A DNA stretch of 64,000 nucleotides from Odontesthes bonariensis (GCF_027942865.1 NC_134509.1:25354697-25418696); one strand, 5' to 3'; positions 24,636-39,400 are shown, counted from the first letter of the stretch. The notes: generated from the sequence alone by a model not told the origin. Made by a program: numbers and translations.

Positions 24636-24862
24636 GAAAAGCAGTGGAAGCTTGAATGACACACTCGAAGCCCCCTGAGCTCCACATGTAACCATCTGAC
24701 AGATAAGGGCCCAGATTGAACGCATCTGTTGCAGTTCTGTCAAAGAGAACCGCTCCTGCAGACTGAGGACTGTTTTTATAAATCACTGCCATCTTTTCAG
24801 CTTAACTCTATCCATGGCTGACATTTCTGTAACATAAGACTTTTATACCGGTGCACACTGTA

Positions 24863-24868
24863 AATAAA
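24863..24868 (+). terminator. taf5: taf5 poly(A) signal AATAAA
   Basis: AATAAA lies about 230 bp downstream of the taf5 stop codon, before the convergent atp5mk gene. It is the first canonical hexamer after the stop. Confidence 0.7.
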
Positions 24869-25097
24869 ACAAAGCCTTTTTTTCTACATTCTGGGCATAA
24901 ATTTTCTTTATTGTTAACATGGGAAAAACCAAACAGTCACATTTTAACACAACACGTCCAGCTGCTCTCTCTCCGCTGCCAGCTGTTAGAAATGATGGTC
25001 AAATGGAAACCTGTGAGGAGACGAAAGCAGCGCCCAGTTAAGAAAATAACACTGTAGCATGAAAGGTACAGTGACAAAAGACCAAAACGTACTTACA

Positions 25098-25362
25098 TTA
25101 CTTCGTTTCTGTGATGGCAGCCTGTTTCTTGGGCTTCAATTTGAAGAAAAGGACGAGGGCTGCAATGCTGGCATATGTGGCCAAAACACACTAAGATAAA
25201 AAAGTGAAAATAAAGAGTAAGAATCTTAAAGGTAGTTTTAAGCCACTTAACAGTAAAGCTGTTAACGCAACTTACATTCCTCCTTCCTGTGATTGTGTAT
25301 GCATTGAAGTACTTGGCAATGCCAGTGAACTGGTGCTGAGCTCCAGCGTCGTGTCCTCCCAT
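25098..25362 (-). CDS. atp5mk: ATP synthase membrane subunit k (DAPIT/USMG5)
   Basis: This is a small accessory subunit of mitochondrial F1Fo ATP synthase, implicated in enzyme stability and dimerisation in the inner membrane. Coding exons: 25276-25362 and 25098-25190 (GT-AG, phase 0), 59 residues. The N-terminal half is soluble and matches the family ('QFTGIAKYFNAYTITGR'). A single transmembrane helix follows ('VLATYASIAALVLFFKL'), then a basic tail 'KPKKQAAITETK'; human is 58 residues. A 5' non-coding exon probably starts near 26,790 and ends at a GTAAG donor at 26,721/26,720. It is spliced to an acceptor just upstream of the ATG (near 25,383). The gene is convergent with taf5 and divergent from pdcd11, as in human. 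Confidence 0.95.
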
Positions 25363-26699
25363 GATGGATAAGTTAATGGTCCTACCATAAGAAAAACGGT
25401 AAATGACTAATAGCACAACAGTCAAGTTTTTCGTTACACTTTAAAACATGGTTTCAAAAATAACAGATCTGCAATGCATAATATCTTTACACATCAAGTA
25501 GCAGTTTCTTCTCTTATTTGCCTTAAGACATCCATCATTGGTTCACTGTGTTACATTCATATGAAAATACTTCAAAGCCCATTTCTTTTCCTCATGACAG
25601 GCCCCGACTCATCTTCAGCCTGCATTTAATACTCTGTAATTGAGAACTAAACTAGTTTTAAGTGCAGCAAGGACTCTGCGTTCTTCCCATCTACAACAAG
25701 CTCCATTTCTTCTACCTTCAAAACTTCACATTGTGCCCATTTAACTCTTTGCGAGACATACAATAAACCCGGGAATTAGTCTTGACCGCATAAAAGGTTC
25801 AACATCTGACTCAAAAATGTAACCTCAAAGCAGGGTTAGTGAATAAAAATTAAAAGTATATTAGTTTTTATCCAACTGTAAAACTAGTGCACCATCAACC
25901 TTGAACTACTACAAATGTCCATTTTTTTAATGCCAAAAGGAATGCTGAAAGGAATTCACAGCCAATACTTTTTATTTTTATTATAAATTCCTTTAAGTTT
26001 AAATTTTCATATCGAATTACAACAATACAGTAGTAGTAAATATTCAGCCTTTGACGTACACAATAATCTTGGCAGATTTAATTGAGATACTACGCAGCCT
26101 ACAGAGGGAATACACTGCCCTTAAACTGGTCCTACACTCCAACACCAGATCTTGGAAATGAAATTGATAAAGACAGTTGAAGCTTAAATAAAATGACCTT
26201 TAGCTCTGAAGGGACATGGAGGTGCATATAAATCACACAATGGATTTAAAAAAAAAAAAGCCAATGTGTGTAATTTTTTGCACAGTGTTGGTGGATTCTT
26301 GCATTTCTGAAGTGAAACCTCAAACTCTTACTGACATTATATAATTAAGATCATGATCTTTATACTGCTTGACGCGACAGTAGTCAAACATGACTAAGGC
26401 TCAGAGCTTGAATAGTCCAACGTTATCTATTGAAGTATAGCTAAATATATATATTAACATATTCTAATGTTGTCCATGAACGCACAAATTCTAGTCACTT
26501 CTTACAGAAACGTCTCTCATCAGAGTAAATGCAAAGTAGCTAACGCACTATGTCAAGTAAACGTTAGCTTGCTATGTTAGCCTGCTAACTAAGATGATTT
26601 TTGGGTCCTTAGCAAAATAGTACGTCGTTACCGAGGCATTTCTAAGATTACTTAGTTCCAATCAGACTGCAGATAACCAAAAACGATTAGCCACGTTAT

Positions 26700-27000
26700 T
26701 TATAAAAATGCTACGCTTACCTTTAACACACGACCCCTGTACAAACAGAATGAGACAGGTGCCCTTCAGCAAGAGGCCGCAATGCTAAATTCAGTAGGAA
26801 GTCCCGCCCATTACTGGTAATCTAACTTGGCTTTTCTATTGGTTTAAAGCTATGTCACTCAAATCTAAATTCCATCGCGATCACCTAATGGTTAAAGTTA
26901 GTGCCAATCATTCAGTCTCTGCTGTGATTGGCCATTATGTGAACAGCCCATGAGGTTTTCTTCCGGGTTACGGTGATGGCGTGTTGCTGAACAACATGTG
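26700..27000. promoter_or_regulatory. shared divergent promoter of atp5mk and pdcd11
   Basis: The two genes are transcribed outward from this interval. It contains CCAAT-type sites on both strands (ATTGG about 26,838, CCAAT 26,904-26,908, ATTGG 26,927-26,931) and an ETS-like CTTCCGGG near 26,960. A donor-like CAT/GTGAGT at 26,997/26,998 suggests a pdcd11 5' non-coding exon ending there. This would splice to the acceptor before 27,388, about 20 bp upstream of the start codon. The start sites are inferred, not shown. Confidence 0.6.
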
Positions 27001-27408
27001 AGTGTTTGATATGCACAATTCTAGAGTAAATCTGAGGAAGTATTGGGATAATTCTGATATTTTCATTTTAAACTGAGATTAAATCGATCGAGACCGGTTT
27101 CTTATTTGCTGGCTTATTTTCTTGTGGTACTCTGTTAAGGCTTTCGCTCGAATGCCAGAGGACTTGCATTTTAGGCGGACATGGTCTAACTGTCCATTTA
27201 AGTTGAGATATTTTAGAGCATTTGATCAGTGAAACTGAAATAATCACAAATGCAGTGACCAAATATATACAGTGCTCAGTCATCTCCTACTATCGAGTCG
27301 CGGAGAGTATATTTAACTTTTGTGTCGAACAGCTTTTTAGATGTTTAAACGTGATCTCCTCATTGATTTTGACTTTAAATTTCTCAGACCTCTGAAAAAA
27401 CATCAAAC

Positions 27409-30400
27409 ATGGCATCAGCTGAGGAAGACTTTCCTCGAGGAGGGACAACAAAGAAACCCACTGAGAGTAAAATAGAGGTGGAACGAACACAAGTGGACAA
27501 CCTGTTTCAGGTAGAATTTAACTTCTCTCTCTATGTTTATTGCTGAAAGCCCGAAAATTGGGAAGACATTTGATTTATTTGCACCTTATTATGCAACGTG
27601 TTGATCCAATTATTATTATATTATATATTTATATATTAATTATTATATTACAGGGTTTCAGTAATCTGTATTTACCACTATATATATATATATATATATA
27701 TATTTTCTCTTGCAGCCAAATGAACAAACAGAAACTAAGAAAAGAAGGGGGGCCACAAAAGATGATGGCAAAAAATTCAAGAAGCAAAAGACAGATGGCA
27801 AAACAGAAGGTGGCCTGACACTCAATGCCGCGGCCAAATGTGTGGAAATTTTGCATATCAAGGTAATAAATTTGTCACTTAATATAATGTATAGTTAATC
27901 ATTTGTTAGATGTATTCTGTTGATTAATTTTAAAACTACTTTTCATTGTGATAATACTATGTTCTTTTCTCCCAGAATGTAAAAGAGGGGATGCTGATTC
28001 TGGGCTGTGTGAAAGAGGTGACGGACTTTGAGGTGACTGTCAGCCTGCCTTGTGGCCTGCAAGGCTACCTCAGCATCAGAAACATCTGCGACTCGTACAC
28101 CAAGCTGCTCAGTGAGCAACTGGAGTCAGCTGACACAGAGGTATAGTGAAATGATGACTTGAAAAATATCGAGGGCGAGAACTGGTCCACAATTATTTCA
28201 CACATTTCGAGATGCATGTCTGAGCTTTTTACTTCACAGGAGATCTGCTCTCTGCCGCATCTTTTCTCTCCCGGCATGGTGATCAGATGTGTGGTTGCCA
28301 AGCTGGACATAACTAAGGGAGGGTCGCTTAGCATCCAGCTGTCAGTCAATCCAAAACTGGTCAACAAGAGTCTCACCTCAAGCTCTCTAAAAGCTGGAAT
28401 GGTGAGCCATAATGAGCATTGTCAGTTAAATGATTGTTCTGTTTATTTTTATTTAATGCTTTAATGCAAAACATTGTGTTTAAATATTTTGATATGCAAT
28501 TTAGGTGTTGAGTGGGTGCGTGGAGAGCGTGGAAGATCATGGCTGCATAATTGACATTGGCGTCAGTGGAACCAAAGCTTTTCTTCCAAAGGCAGTCATA
28601 ACAGCCAGACAAAGTAAACTGGAAGGTATAAAAACAACTAATTGCACTAAGTTTGGAGAATAACCTCAGCTACTTATTCACCTTTTTTATAAAAAAAAAA
28701 TCTCTTTTAGAGTAGGACTGTGCTTCTTTTATCAAACAATTGTTTCCATTTTTTTTATTTTTTTTTAATCAATCACATGCAAAAAGTCAAGCATTTGTGT
28801 ATTCTCCTTTTGTCCAGAGCTGAAAGTGGGTCAGTATGTGACTTCACTAATAAATGAAGTAAAGAACAGTGGGCGAGTGGTCTACCTTTCTGTGAACCCT
28901 TCCACTATCGCTCAGGCCTGTGCTGAAACCAAGCATGGCTGGAACCTCACCAATCTTCTGCCTGGCCTTCTGGTCAAAGCTACCATCAAAAAGGTGAGGA
29001 CATCTTTTACCCTCAGTCATGAATTATAGTCATGGGAATAAAAAAATCACATCCTTTTTCAATTCTGAGATATTAGGATATGATAAAGAAGAGTAATCTA
29101 ATCACATGAAGTATTACAGCGTGTCTTTATTTATATACAGGGAATATGCTCTGTCGGTGTTGTTGTCACTTAATAAAGTCCACATGTTTGGATTGCAGGT
29201 GACCAAACATGGCCTGCTTCTGGACTTCCTGTCATCTTTTAGTAGCCAGGTGGACTTTCTCCACATGGAGCCAGATCAGACATCCAGCTACACTGAGAGG
29301 CTCGAGGTAAAACTGACCTGTCATGTCCAACTCTGTCTGTCAACGTTTTCAGCCCTCAGTAATGTTGCTTTAGATGAGTTTGGCAGAAAGTTTTGTTTTT
29401 TCCATGACGTGTGTGATATTCAATTCACAATCACAAAAGTAGTTCTCTTTATTTTGAGTTCTGCACTTGGCACCACTGAAGAGAAACAAATCGAAGGGAA
29501 TAAACTTGTGTTGGCCTCTTACCTCTTCTGCATCCATCCTTTCAGGTTCGAGCATGTGTGCTGTACGTGGAGCCGTCCGCCCGTCTGGTGGGACTGAGCC
29601 TGCGCAGCTACCTCGTTCAGCCCGGGACTGTAATCGACACGACTTCTGCTGGAGGGGACCGGGTCGGCGAGGTGGTAAAAGAGTGCAAGATGTATGCTAT
29701 GCACCACATGTCAGGAGCCATGTTGGAACTGCCAGACAAATCGCTGGCTTTTGTACATGTGAGTTGAACTGGTGCTTTGGGGGAGGGGTGTATTAATGAA
29801 AACTAAAAAATCCTGTTTGGAAGTATTCTGCTGCATCAGCCTGGTTTGAACTAATTTTACTGTCTGTCTTGACAGAGGAACCATCTGAAAGAGCCTAATG
29901 AGCCAGCCAATGTAAACAGGGTGTTTGCAACGCCTGAGCACACCTGCAGGATCATGGACTTTAGCCCAATGGAGCAACTTTATTTTGCCAGTGTACGAAA
30001 GTATGTCAGATCCCATTTATGTGTCTCATCCTGTGGTAATGGAGGATTTCACTACTCTGCTTTGATCCATTGACAATCTCTTGTCTTTATTCCAGGAGTA
30101 TGATTGAGAAGCCTTTTTACAGATACCACGATCTTCAGGCTGGTCAGTTTGTAGAGGTGAGGACAGAGCATTACCCTCCCTTCAAGTGGGACACACGGGA
30201 CTTGAATATGTTTTTTTTTTTTAAAGAATTCATTAGAGCAAGAGCAAGCAGCTCTACTTTGACAGTTTTTTTTACTGAGAAGTATTTTATGCAAGTCAGT
30301 TAGTTTTTTCTTTTACAATTAAAGTAATTTATAAAGTGACTTACGTTCTTTTCTGCATGTGTCTCTTCCTCTTAAGGGGACTGTGTCAGTCTTGCTGAGT

Positions 30401-33400
30401 CAGGGGATGGTGGTGCATCTGTCAGACCACATTAAAGGTCTGGTACCTCGGACTCACCTCTCTGACATCGTCCTCAAGAACCCAGAGAAGAAGTACATTG
30501 AGGGCATGAAGATCAGATGCAGGGTTAGTACCACTTTCTACAAATGACTTCAGGAATGAAACCTTTAACATGCAGTTTCAAGAGTTTGTGCAGATTTTCA
30601 TGTCATGTGTTTGTGTGTGAATATGTGCCTTTTAGGTGCTGTCAGTGGATGCAGAGAATAAAAAGCTCTACCTGACCCGAAAGAAGGCTTTGGTTGAAAG
30701 CTCCCTGCCGTTATTCCTCAGCTATACCGATGCCCGTCCCGGCCGTGTGTCCCATGGCTACATCGTGTGCATCAAAGACTTTGGCTGCATTGTTCGTTTC
30801 TACAACACCGTCAGGGGTTTGGTCCCGCTCAACGAGCTCAGCTCCGAGCCCATCATCAGTCCCGAGGAAGTCTTCTATGTTGGGCAGGTGAGAAAATCGA
30901 ACGGCACGGATACCGAGAATTGTGTCCAGAACCACAAGCTCAACTTTTGTCTTGAGTCTGATCAGTTGTTTGTTTCTGGTGAGGGTCCAGGTGTTAAAGG
31001 CTAAAGTTCTTCAGTGTAACCCAGAAAAGGAAAAGATGGTGCTGTCATTCAAGGCGGTGACAGCAGGAGAGGCGGAGGAATCAGGAAAGCCTCAGGTTGA
31101 CTTTGAGGTGGGGAAGGTAAGGCAAAATGGTTATTTTTAAGTCTTTTTTTTCTTTTTTCTTTTTTTGTCATGTGTTTTCTAACATTTTCTAATGTTCTGC
31201 CTTCATTGTCTTTGTGATATAGAAGCTGGAAGCAAAAGTGGTGAAAAAGGCAGTCAGTGGCCTGGAGGTGGCCATCCTCCCCGATGAAATCCGTGCTGTT
31301 CTACCCACAATGCACCTCTCTGATCACGTGTCCAACTGCTCTTTGCTGTGGGAGAGTCTCCAGGAAGGAGATGTCATCTCTAAACTCATCTGCTTCAACA
31401 AGAGCAAACAGAATATTGTATCCTTTTTCTTTACAGATGTTGCACAGTTCTGACCTCGAGTTAAGGGCTAACTCTAACCCAAGCAAATTGTCATAAGCCC
31501 TGAGTATGAAAATGAGAAAAAAAGTTGTCTTGTTTCCTTAGCTACTTCTCACTTAGACTCTCACCAAGAAGCCAACAGTGAGATGGTCACTGGAGGAGGG
31601 ATTGGTTGCCAAAGATTTCTCTGAGATAACAGTTGGAATGCAGCTGATTGGCTGGATCAAGAACATCATGTCTTATGGCGTGTTTGTAGAGTTCCCATAC
31701 GGCCTTGTTGGCCTTGCACCCAAATCGGTGGGTTGAGGGCTGAAAATGTCTAATACATCTTAAAAGATATATTTCCCTATTATTAAAAATTTCTTCAACC
31801 CTTTGTGTTTAAAGGCCATGACCGACAAGTTCATCAATGATACGACAACCGCCTTCCAGCTGGGCCAAACAGTCTTTGCTAAAGTGACCAACCTGGATGA
31901 GGAGAAGCAAAGGTTCCTAGTCAACCTGAAGATCTCAGAGGTCATATCTCCAGAGGGGGACGCCCAGACCAGACTCATTAATGGCCTGCAAGAGAGAAGA
32001 GCTGTGAATGAGATGTTGGCTGTGAGAGGTATGCTGGTGTTGTTTATCTCGTCGATGAGATATTTTCTGTTGCAGTGATAATCTGAATGCAGTATTCGCA
32101 AAGAGGGATTAGAGATGGTTTCAGGATTTCTACGTTATTATCCATTCAGGAGGACACCTAGTGGTAGCGTACCAGCGGTGCGCTTGAAATTTTGTCTTTA
32201 TTTTCAGATAGCAGTGGACTTCGCCAGCAGTTGGCTGCTCTGTCTGTTGGCCAGAAGCTGAAGCTGACGGTGGATTCTGTGAAGGACAGCGGTGCCACAT
32301 TTAAATCTGATGATTTGGTTGGTGCCTCTGTTCTTGCCGATAAGTACCACATAATGGGTATGTACTGAATCAGAAACGTCCTCAGAGTTTGAAGCTTATG
32401 TGGTGTGTCAAGAGATTTAATTTCAGATCTGTCATTTTGTATACAGGTGATGCATTTAGGAATTTCTTGTCTTTCCGATAAAGTGCATTTCTTGCAGTTC
32501 TCAGATATGTGTAATGGACACAAACCGTTGCCAGGTGTTCATCATATAATCAGCCAAAATAATGTGTTATTCAACATTCAAATTTTGATAGCCAATGCCA
32601 GTGTGTTCCCATTTCATAGAACAATTGATTTATTGTTGATCTGCCATGACCTCAGACAGGCAGATTCTGTGTTTGTCAGATTTCCACCCGAACCCCACGA
32701 TGGTTAATGTAGCATACACGGACACAAACTAAGCTAAGCCGTTGTCAGAGTATGAGTTCTTCACATGATTCAAGAAGGCACGCAGCTTTAAGTTTGATCA
32801 GATGCTCGTTCCACTGCAAGTAAACAAACAATTAACTCTTCTTAGTGTGCAGCCGGCTGTGAGATGAGTGTGCCACAGTGAGATATGGCCATCTTTTGTG
32901 TTAGATGAAGTTTACTGCAGTTGATTTTAATTTTAATTTAATTTGTGCTAAACCAGTAGGCCAGTAAATTGCAGCACTTTTTTTCTTTTTTCTTTTTCTT
33001 TACTTATTTTCAAGTCAGATTAGGATACAACTCAGTAACCTGGAGAGTTGTGCAACAGCAGGTGCCTTCGTGTGAACGTACAGTCGAATTTTTCATCAGA
33101 GAAGATGCAGAAATAGTTTTGAACTGTCATTATTATAATTTTAAGCAAGAAAATGGGAATCAGTAGGTAAAACAATTAAAGTGTTATTTCCCTCTGCATA
33201 TTTATAGATTTATTTATACACAGCAACCTCTGATAGAGGGATGAATACTGTGAGCTCCCCACCATTCTGCACCGGCTCTGCTGGGCTTCCATTAAAAATT
33301 AAATTAAAAAAAAGGCTTTTGTTGGATGCAAAATCTGCCACACAGGGCATTTTTAGAAAGAAATGATTTTGCCCAATTGGAACCAGTTTCTGTTGCTTCT

Positions 33401-36400
33401 CTCTAACAGATTAAAAATGGAACCTTAATTACTCTGTAGTGATGTCTGGAGACCAGAGTTTCTTTGTGGTTCTGTTAAGTTACACATGAGATCAATATCT
33501 GTCTGTTGGCGGTGTATTTTTCAGGTGTTAACCTGACTGCAGGACAGAAAGTTACTGCTGTCATCCTTCATGTGGACACCCTGTCGACCTGTGTCCATGT
33601 TTCTATCCTCTCCAAGCTGGTGGCGAAGAAGAAATCTGTAAGTGTTACTTATCGTTATTGGTTTGTCTCATACTTAAACACAATTTCACATTAAAGTAGC
33701 AGGAATTTTTTTCGAGGTGCATTACATGATTTTTTTGTTTTTTATGCAATGTTTTGACCATTGTTTTCTTTTCACAGTTGACTGAAGGATCAAAATACAG
33801 TGCAATGGTGCAATACATAGACAAAGACTTTGCCATCATTTCACTGGATGATACAGCACAGCTGGCTGCGATTCAGACCAGAAGCCACCTGAATGAGGTA
33901 ATTCTTTCCGAGTCAGAGAAGCTAAGGGGGGGCAAGACTTTGGAAGTTGAAGTTGTGGAACCGAGCTGTGAAGAATTACAAGGGCTCCCCTTGGTGTCGT
34001 GGGAGCGCGGCGCACCGAGACGCCAGCGCACAACCTCAGAAAACCTGACAAACTCCAGGGGTCACCGCTTCGGTGAAATCCTGCAAGGTAAAGTGCGAAC
34101 AGTGAAGCCCACCTGCATTCAGGTCACGCTGGAGGATGGCAGCACGGGTAGCGTGCACGTGTCTGAAGTGGCGGAAGCTGCTGAGGTGCAGCTGGGGTCC
34201 TTCCCCACATCCTCTGTGAAAGTGGGCAGCATGGTCACTGCCAGGGTCATCGGAGGACGAGAAGCCTCCAGCCACAGGTAAACACTCGTTTCACTGCACA
34301 TGTTGATACTTTCTATTTGTCCACATTAAGTTGTTTTTTTTTCATCTTACGAAAGTGTTAAAATCACTGTCAATGTTTTTTCCTATGAAAATTGTATTGT
34401 ACCCAACATGAATCTCATCTGTTTGACTGCAGATTTCTGCCTTTCTCTCATCCCAAATTCACCTACACCATTCCTGAGCTCACACTCATACAAAGGTAAT
34501 TTTAGAACAGTCCATCTTTATGATTATGTACTTGAATAGTATTTCACCTTGAATTATTCACACCGCTCATCCGGTTATTGGTTTCTGCCACCTTTTTGTT
34601 CTGATGTATTATTGTTAAAAAAGGATTCCAATCGTATTAACCTGCTCTAATGGTTGTATGGTTTTATGTTTTTCATACATTCCTGCTTACTTTTTGTCCA
34701 ATGTGTTTTTCTTGCTGTAGCAAACTGGATAAGAGTGGAGATTTCAAACAAGTTGCAGCAAAAGATAGAATGAAGAGCTATAAGGTTGGGGAAGACGTTA
34801 CGTGCTTTGTATCAAAGGTAAATTTTGGAAACTGTTATTTGGGGACATTAGCTTACATGTGGTTATTTCTGTAATTTAAAGGTTGAGTATGTTTGTTTCT
34901 GTCTCCAGTTTAATTCAGACAGGAAGTCTTTGGAGATCACCACTGATCCTGGTGTCACAGGGACAGTTGAACTGCTTGCCATGATCTCTGATCTTAAAGT
35001 AAGCCGCCGTGTGCACGTTATGACGTGATGTATTTTAAAAGTGCAAATATTGTGTAAGACTGAAGATGAAATGAGACTTGATGGGTCATGAATAAAATGT
35101 TGCTGTTTCAGGATGCCAGTCACCCAGAGAAGCTGTATAAGCTGGGCCAAGCGGTCCGCGCTAAAGTGGTAGACGCGAGCATCAAACCTCATCGCTTTGT
35201 GCTCTCACTCACAGGTAAGAAAAGCTCAGACTTTTGTGCTTTTTTTGTTATTGTTGAGTATTCCTAGCCTGGCTGACTCGTCCACATCTCGATGAGATGG
35301 TGGTCTGGGAACTAGGTGTGCATTTTCTCGTATTTGAGGCGTGGTTTACGAATGCCTAGAGCCGTTTATTGGGCGCTACGAATGTCTACCAAATGGCGTC
35401 TGGTTCTTCCCATGCTGCTTTGCGCGCGATTCATAGCCAATTGTATCACTTATACCAGATGACATATGTAGAGTGACGGAAATTCGACGAGGAAGAAGGC
35501 AATGAAATCTTTCAACGCCAAACGTTGCTCTTTTTTAAAAGTAAACTTGCGTTCTAAGCTACTTAAAGGGGAACAACAACTTGCACACTGCAGAAACGTC
35601 ACACCACTTTATAAACCATCCGACAATAAAGTCACAAGCCTTACCATCAAAACCATATGCATGGTTCTCACATTACTGGCATGGGGACGTTACAAAACAA
35701 CTTTATAAACAGCATGTAACTTACCTCTTGTTGGTATGCTCGCGCATGTGAAAGCCCAAAAGAGTCAATGGACGATACTCCCATATACAAAACAATTATC
35801 TTCTCTAGAAAAACTGCGTTCAAGTATTTAAAACATTACAACAATATTACTGGGCATGTATTGTCTTTGCAGTGTGAATGAAATCACGCGCAAAGCAGCA
35901 TGGGAATTCCCAGGCTCGAGTATTCCACTAATGAATGATAAAAAGATTCGATCCCTGATTTTCCTTTGTTTCCCAGGTGTCCATAAACTGGAGAAAGGTG
36001 GCACTACTTTGGGAATAGTGACTAATATTCAGCCTCAAGTCGGCCTCCAGGTCAAACTTCCCTTCGGTGGTGTGGGTGCCGTTTCAGTCGCTGATCTGGC
36101 GGATGCCTACAGGCCAAACCCATTTGAGATGTACAACAAAGACCAGCTCCTCAGGTCAGTGGATTGTGGCGTCATATCCTTTCAATATGAACAGAATGCA
36201 ATCAAAGATGGACTTTATGAAAAGCCAGAGAGAGACCAGACTTTATGCCCAACATAGCCTTCCCTCCACAAATGTCCTCATTTGTTCCAGGTTTTAAAGC
36301 TGCAGTTTTGTTCACTGGAGATTTAAATCCTGTAGCTGTGACAATGTTCCTATGCTCGTGCACTTAAAGTAAAGCATTAACTTGTTTGGTAGAGCAGCAG

Positions 36401-39400
36401 TAGCAACCAAGATGCAGAAGGCAACAGAATAAGGATGCAACATGATCTCAGAGGAAGAGGAAGGACACCCTCAAAATGAGAGCAAACATCTTTGAGCACA
36501 AACATGGATTACCACAAATATGGATTACCACCTCGATTATTATTCCTTCAAAACCTTTGAAGTAGATATAAGTTGTTAAAATGTTTCAATGTTAACTTTA
36601 CCCTCAGGTTTTACCTGCTTGACAATGAAAAAGGAAAGTGGCAGCTGTCTCTGCGTCCATCAAGGTAAGAGGAGTCACTGTAAAGGTTGTGTTTTTTTTT
36701 TTTTTTTGACTTTCTGACTGAGGTTTAAAGAAACATGTCACAACATGGTTCTCCAGGCTGAACCCTCTGCAGACCAAGCCAGGAAAAGACCCTGAAGTGT
36801 TGTCTTTAGACAAACTAGAGGTGGGCCAGATCATCAGAGGCTACGTCAAGTCTGTGGGAGAGCAGGGAGTCTTCATCAGGTAACTCATTTAGCCAAATCA
36901 AGCTCAACACAAATATAGGAACTTCAGAATGAACAGTATGCTTCTGAAAGTGCTGGAAGGTCTCAACTGGTATCCTGGCATGTCTTCTGTCCTCCTCATG
37001 TGTTTTTTTTTTTTATTATTTTTTATTATAATTATTTTTGTTCTATTTCAGGTTGTCAAGAACCATCACTGGAAGAGCCCAACTTCAGCAGTCCACAAAG
37101 TACTTTGTTAACAACCACAAAGTCCTTTCTGAACACCTGCCTCCCAACATGCTCCTCACCACCAAAATCCTCAGGTAAAACAACCCGTTTCAGCTCAGAC
37201 TTGGATAATGAGGATCTAGAAATTGTCCAAGATGTATCTGGTCCAGTCTAGTTTTAGGAAAGACATTCCTCAAAAGCAGGTGGTTTGAAACGGAAGGAGA
37301 ACAAATAAGGTATCATGTTTGAATACAGAAACTGATCTGACCAAGCAAGAAGAGATCAGCAGCAACGTGCTGATAACAATTTATTTTTTTTTTTTTTGTT
37401 TTGCAACTTCAGGCAGTAATTTTAAGAATTCAAGCTGTTGTTTAGTTATTTTTGGTCTGCTATTTCTGCCATTCTTCTCCTCAGTATTGACAAAGAGGAG
37501 GAGTTTGTCAACCTCTCTCTGCTCCCCGAGGACACCAGGAAGCCAGACGTCCTTCCAGAATCACTTGGTCTGCCCCTCCGTCTCATTGGAGAGGAGAAGA
37601 AGAAACATGACATGAAAAAGAACAAGAAACGCACACTTTCTGAAGGCGACCAGGTGATACTGCAGCCTAAATATCGGTTCAATTCAAACCTTTTATCCTT
37701 CTTTTGTGCGTTTATCTATAAATGACTATTGAACCATTTTGTTAGACAGTCAAAGTAAACGGCGCTCAGTATTGGCAATAAATCAATCCCAGCCTAATTT
37801 ACACACCATTTATAATTGTTTGGTCTGAGAGTAACAAAAGCTGCATTCATCTTTGAGGATGCTCTGTGGTTTATTTAAGCTTTGATGGTAATCTTTGCTG
37901 TTCATTCGTTTGGCAGAAACGAGCAGAGTCTGAGATTCCAAAGAAGAAGAAAAAAGAAAGAAAGGGAGCAAAGAATGATGGAAATGACAGCGGGGTAGAG
38001 GTGTACTTCAGAGAAGAAGAGGAACATGAAGAAAAACCTGACCCTGCAACAGTAAGCAGCTGCTAAGTAACTGTGTCATTCCTGAACTTCACGTTCCACA
38101 GCCTTCAAACAAATTCTCTCTGCAGGTGACTTCCAGCTCAGCAGGACCATCCAGACTGCAGGTGTCTGCAGGTTTCTCCTGGGACGTGGGCCTGAGCTCC
38201 CTGAAGCCTTCGCCTGCAGCACAGGAAGGGGACTCCAGTGATGGAGAAGATCTAGATAAAAGCACCAAGGTAAGATTGATTTATTGATTGAATGGAACTT
38301 TCAACAGATAATCTGATTAAGCTATTTATCTATGACTTGTCCCTAGATTTTGGTTCTATATAATTAGTCATTTTCTTGTCTGTCTTCCTTTTGTTTCTAG
38401 GCCCAGAAGAAGTCTCGCTATGAGCTCGAACAAGAGAAAAAGGCAGCAGAGAAAGCCCTGGTACAGCGGGAGGCTGAGCTGATGGATCCAAGCCTACAGC
38501 CTCAGGATGCGGCTGCCTTTGAGCGCCTCCTTTTAGCTTCACCCAACAGCTCGCTGCTCTGGCTCCAGTACATGGCTCACCATCTGCAAGCCACACAGAT
38601 CGAGCAGGCCCGTGCTGTGGCTGAGAGGGCCCTCAAAACTATCTCTTTCAGGTAATTAGAATGATGACATCTCTATTAAATCTCATTCATATGTGAAATG
38701 AGCACTTTTTGATTATTCTGGATCTATTTTGATGACCGATGGCTGTCTGTTGTGTAAAATCTAATCCTGCTTTGGGTTCAGGGAAGAGCAGGAGAAGCTG
38801 AATGTGTGGGTGGCCCTGCTGAACCTGGAGAACATGTACGGCACAGAGGAGAGTCTCAAAAAAGTGTTTGAGCGAGCCTTGCAGTTCTGTGAGCCAATGC
38901 CGGTATATCAGCAGCTGGCTGACATCTACGCCAAATCCAACAAAATCAAGGTCCAGCCTACTGAGTCGCTTGCGCCTTACTTTACTACATAGAAAAATAA
39001 ACTGTTCTGTAGTCTCTAATGTCTGAATGCTTCTCTTTGTGTGTTTTGCCTCTTTTTGTACTTGTGTCCAGGAGGCGGAGGGCTTGTATAAGACGATGGT
39101 GAAGCGTTTCCGCCAGAACAAGGCGGCGTGGTTTGGCTACGGCACCTTCCTGCTTCAGCAGGGTCAGAGCGATGATGCCACGGCTCTGCTACAGAGGGCG
39201 CTGAAGAGTCTTCCTGCCAAAGAAAGTAAGATTTCCCATTTAAATGTAGACATTCTCTCACTGTAATGCTGTCTATTTAATGAAGTTTCCCTCTCTTAGC
39301 TGTTAATCGTCTCAGGTTTGGACCTTACTGTATTGTTGTTTATCCTCTCAGGTGTGGATGTGATCGCCAAGTTTGCTCAGCTGGAGTTCCGTTATGGTGA

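Noticed and set aside
28150-28223. Possible C/D box snoRNA in pdcd11 intron 3 (ATGATGA ... CTGA)
   Set aside because: The flanks do not pair into a terminal stem, and the D box lies only about 17 bases from the 3' splice site, too close for a normal intronic snoRNA.
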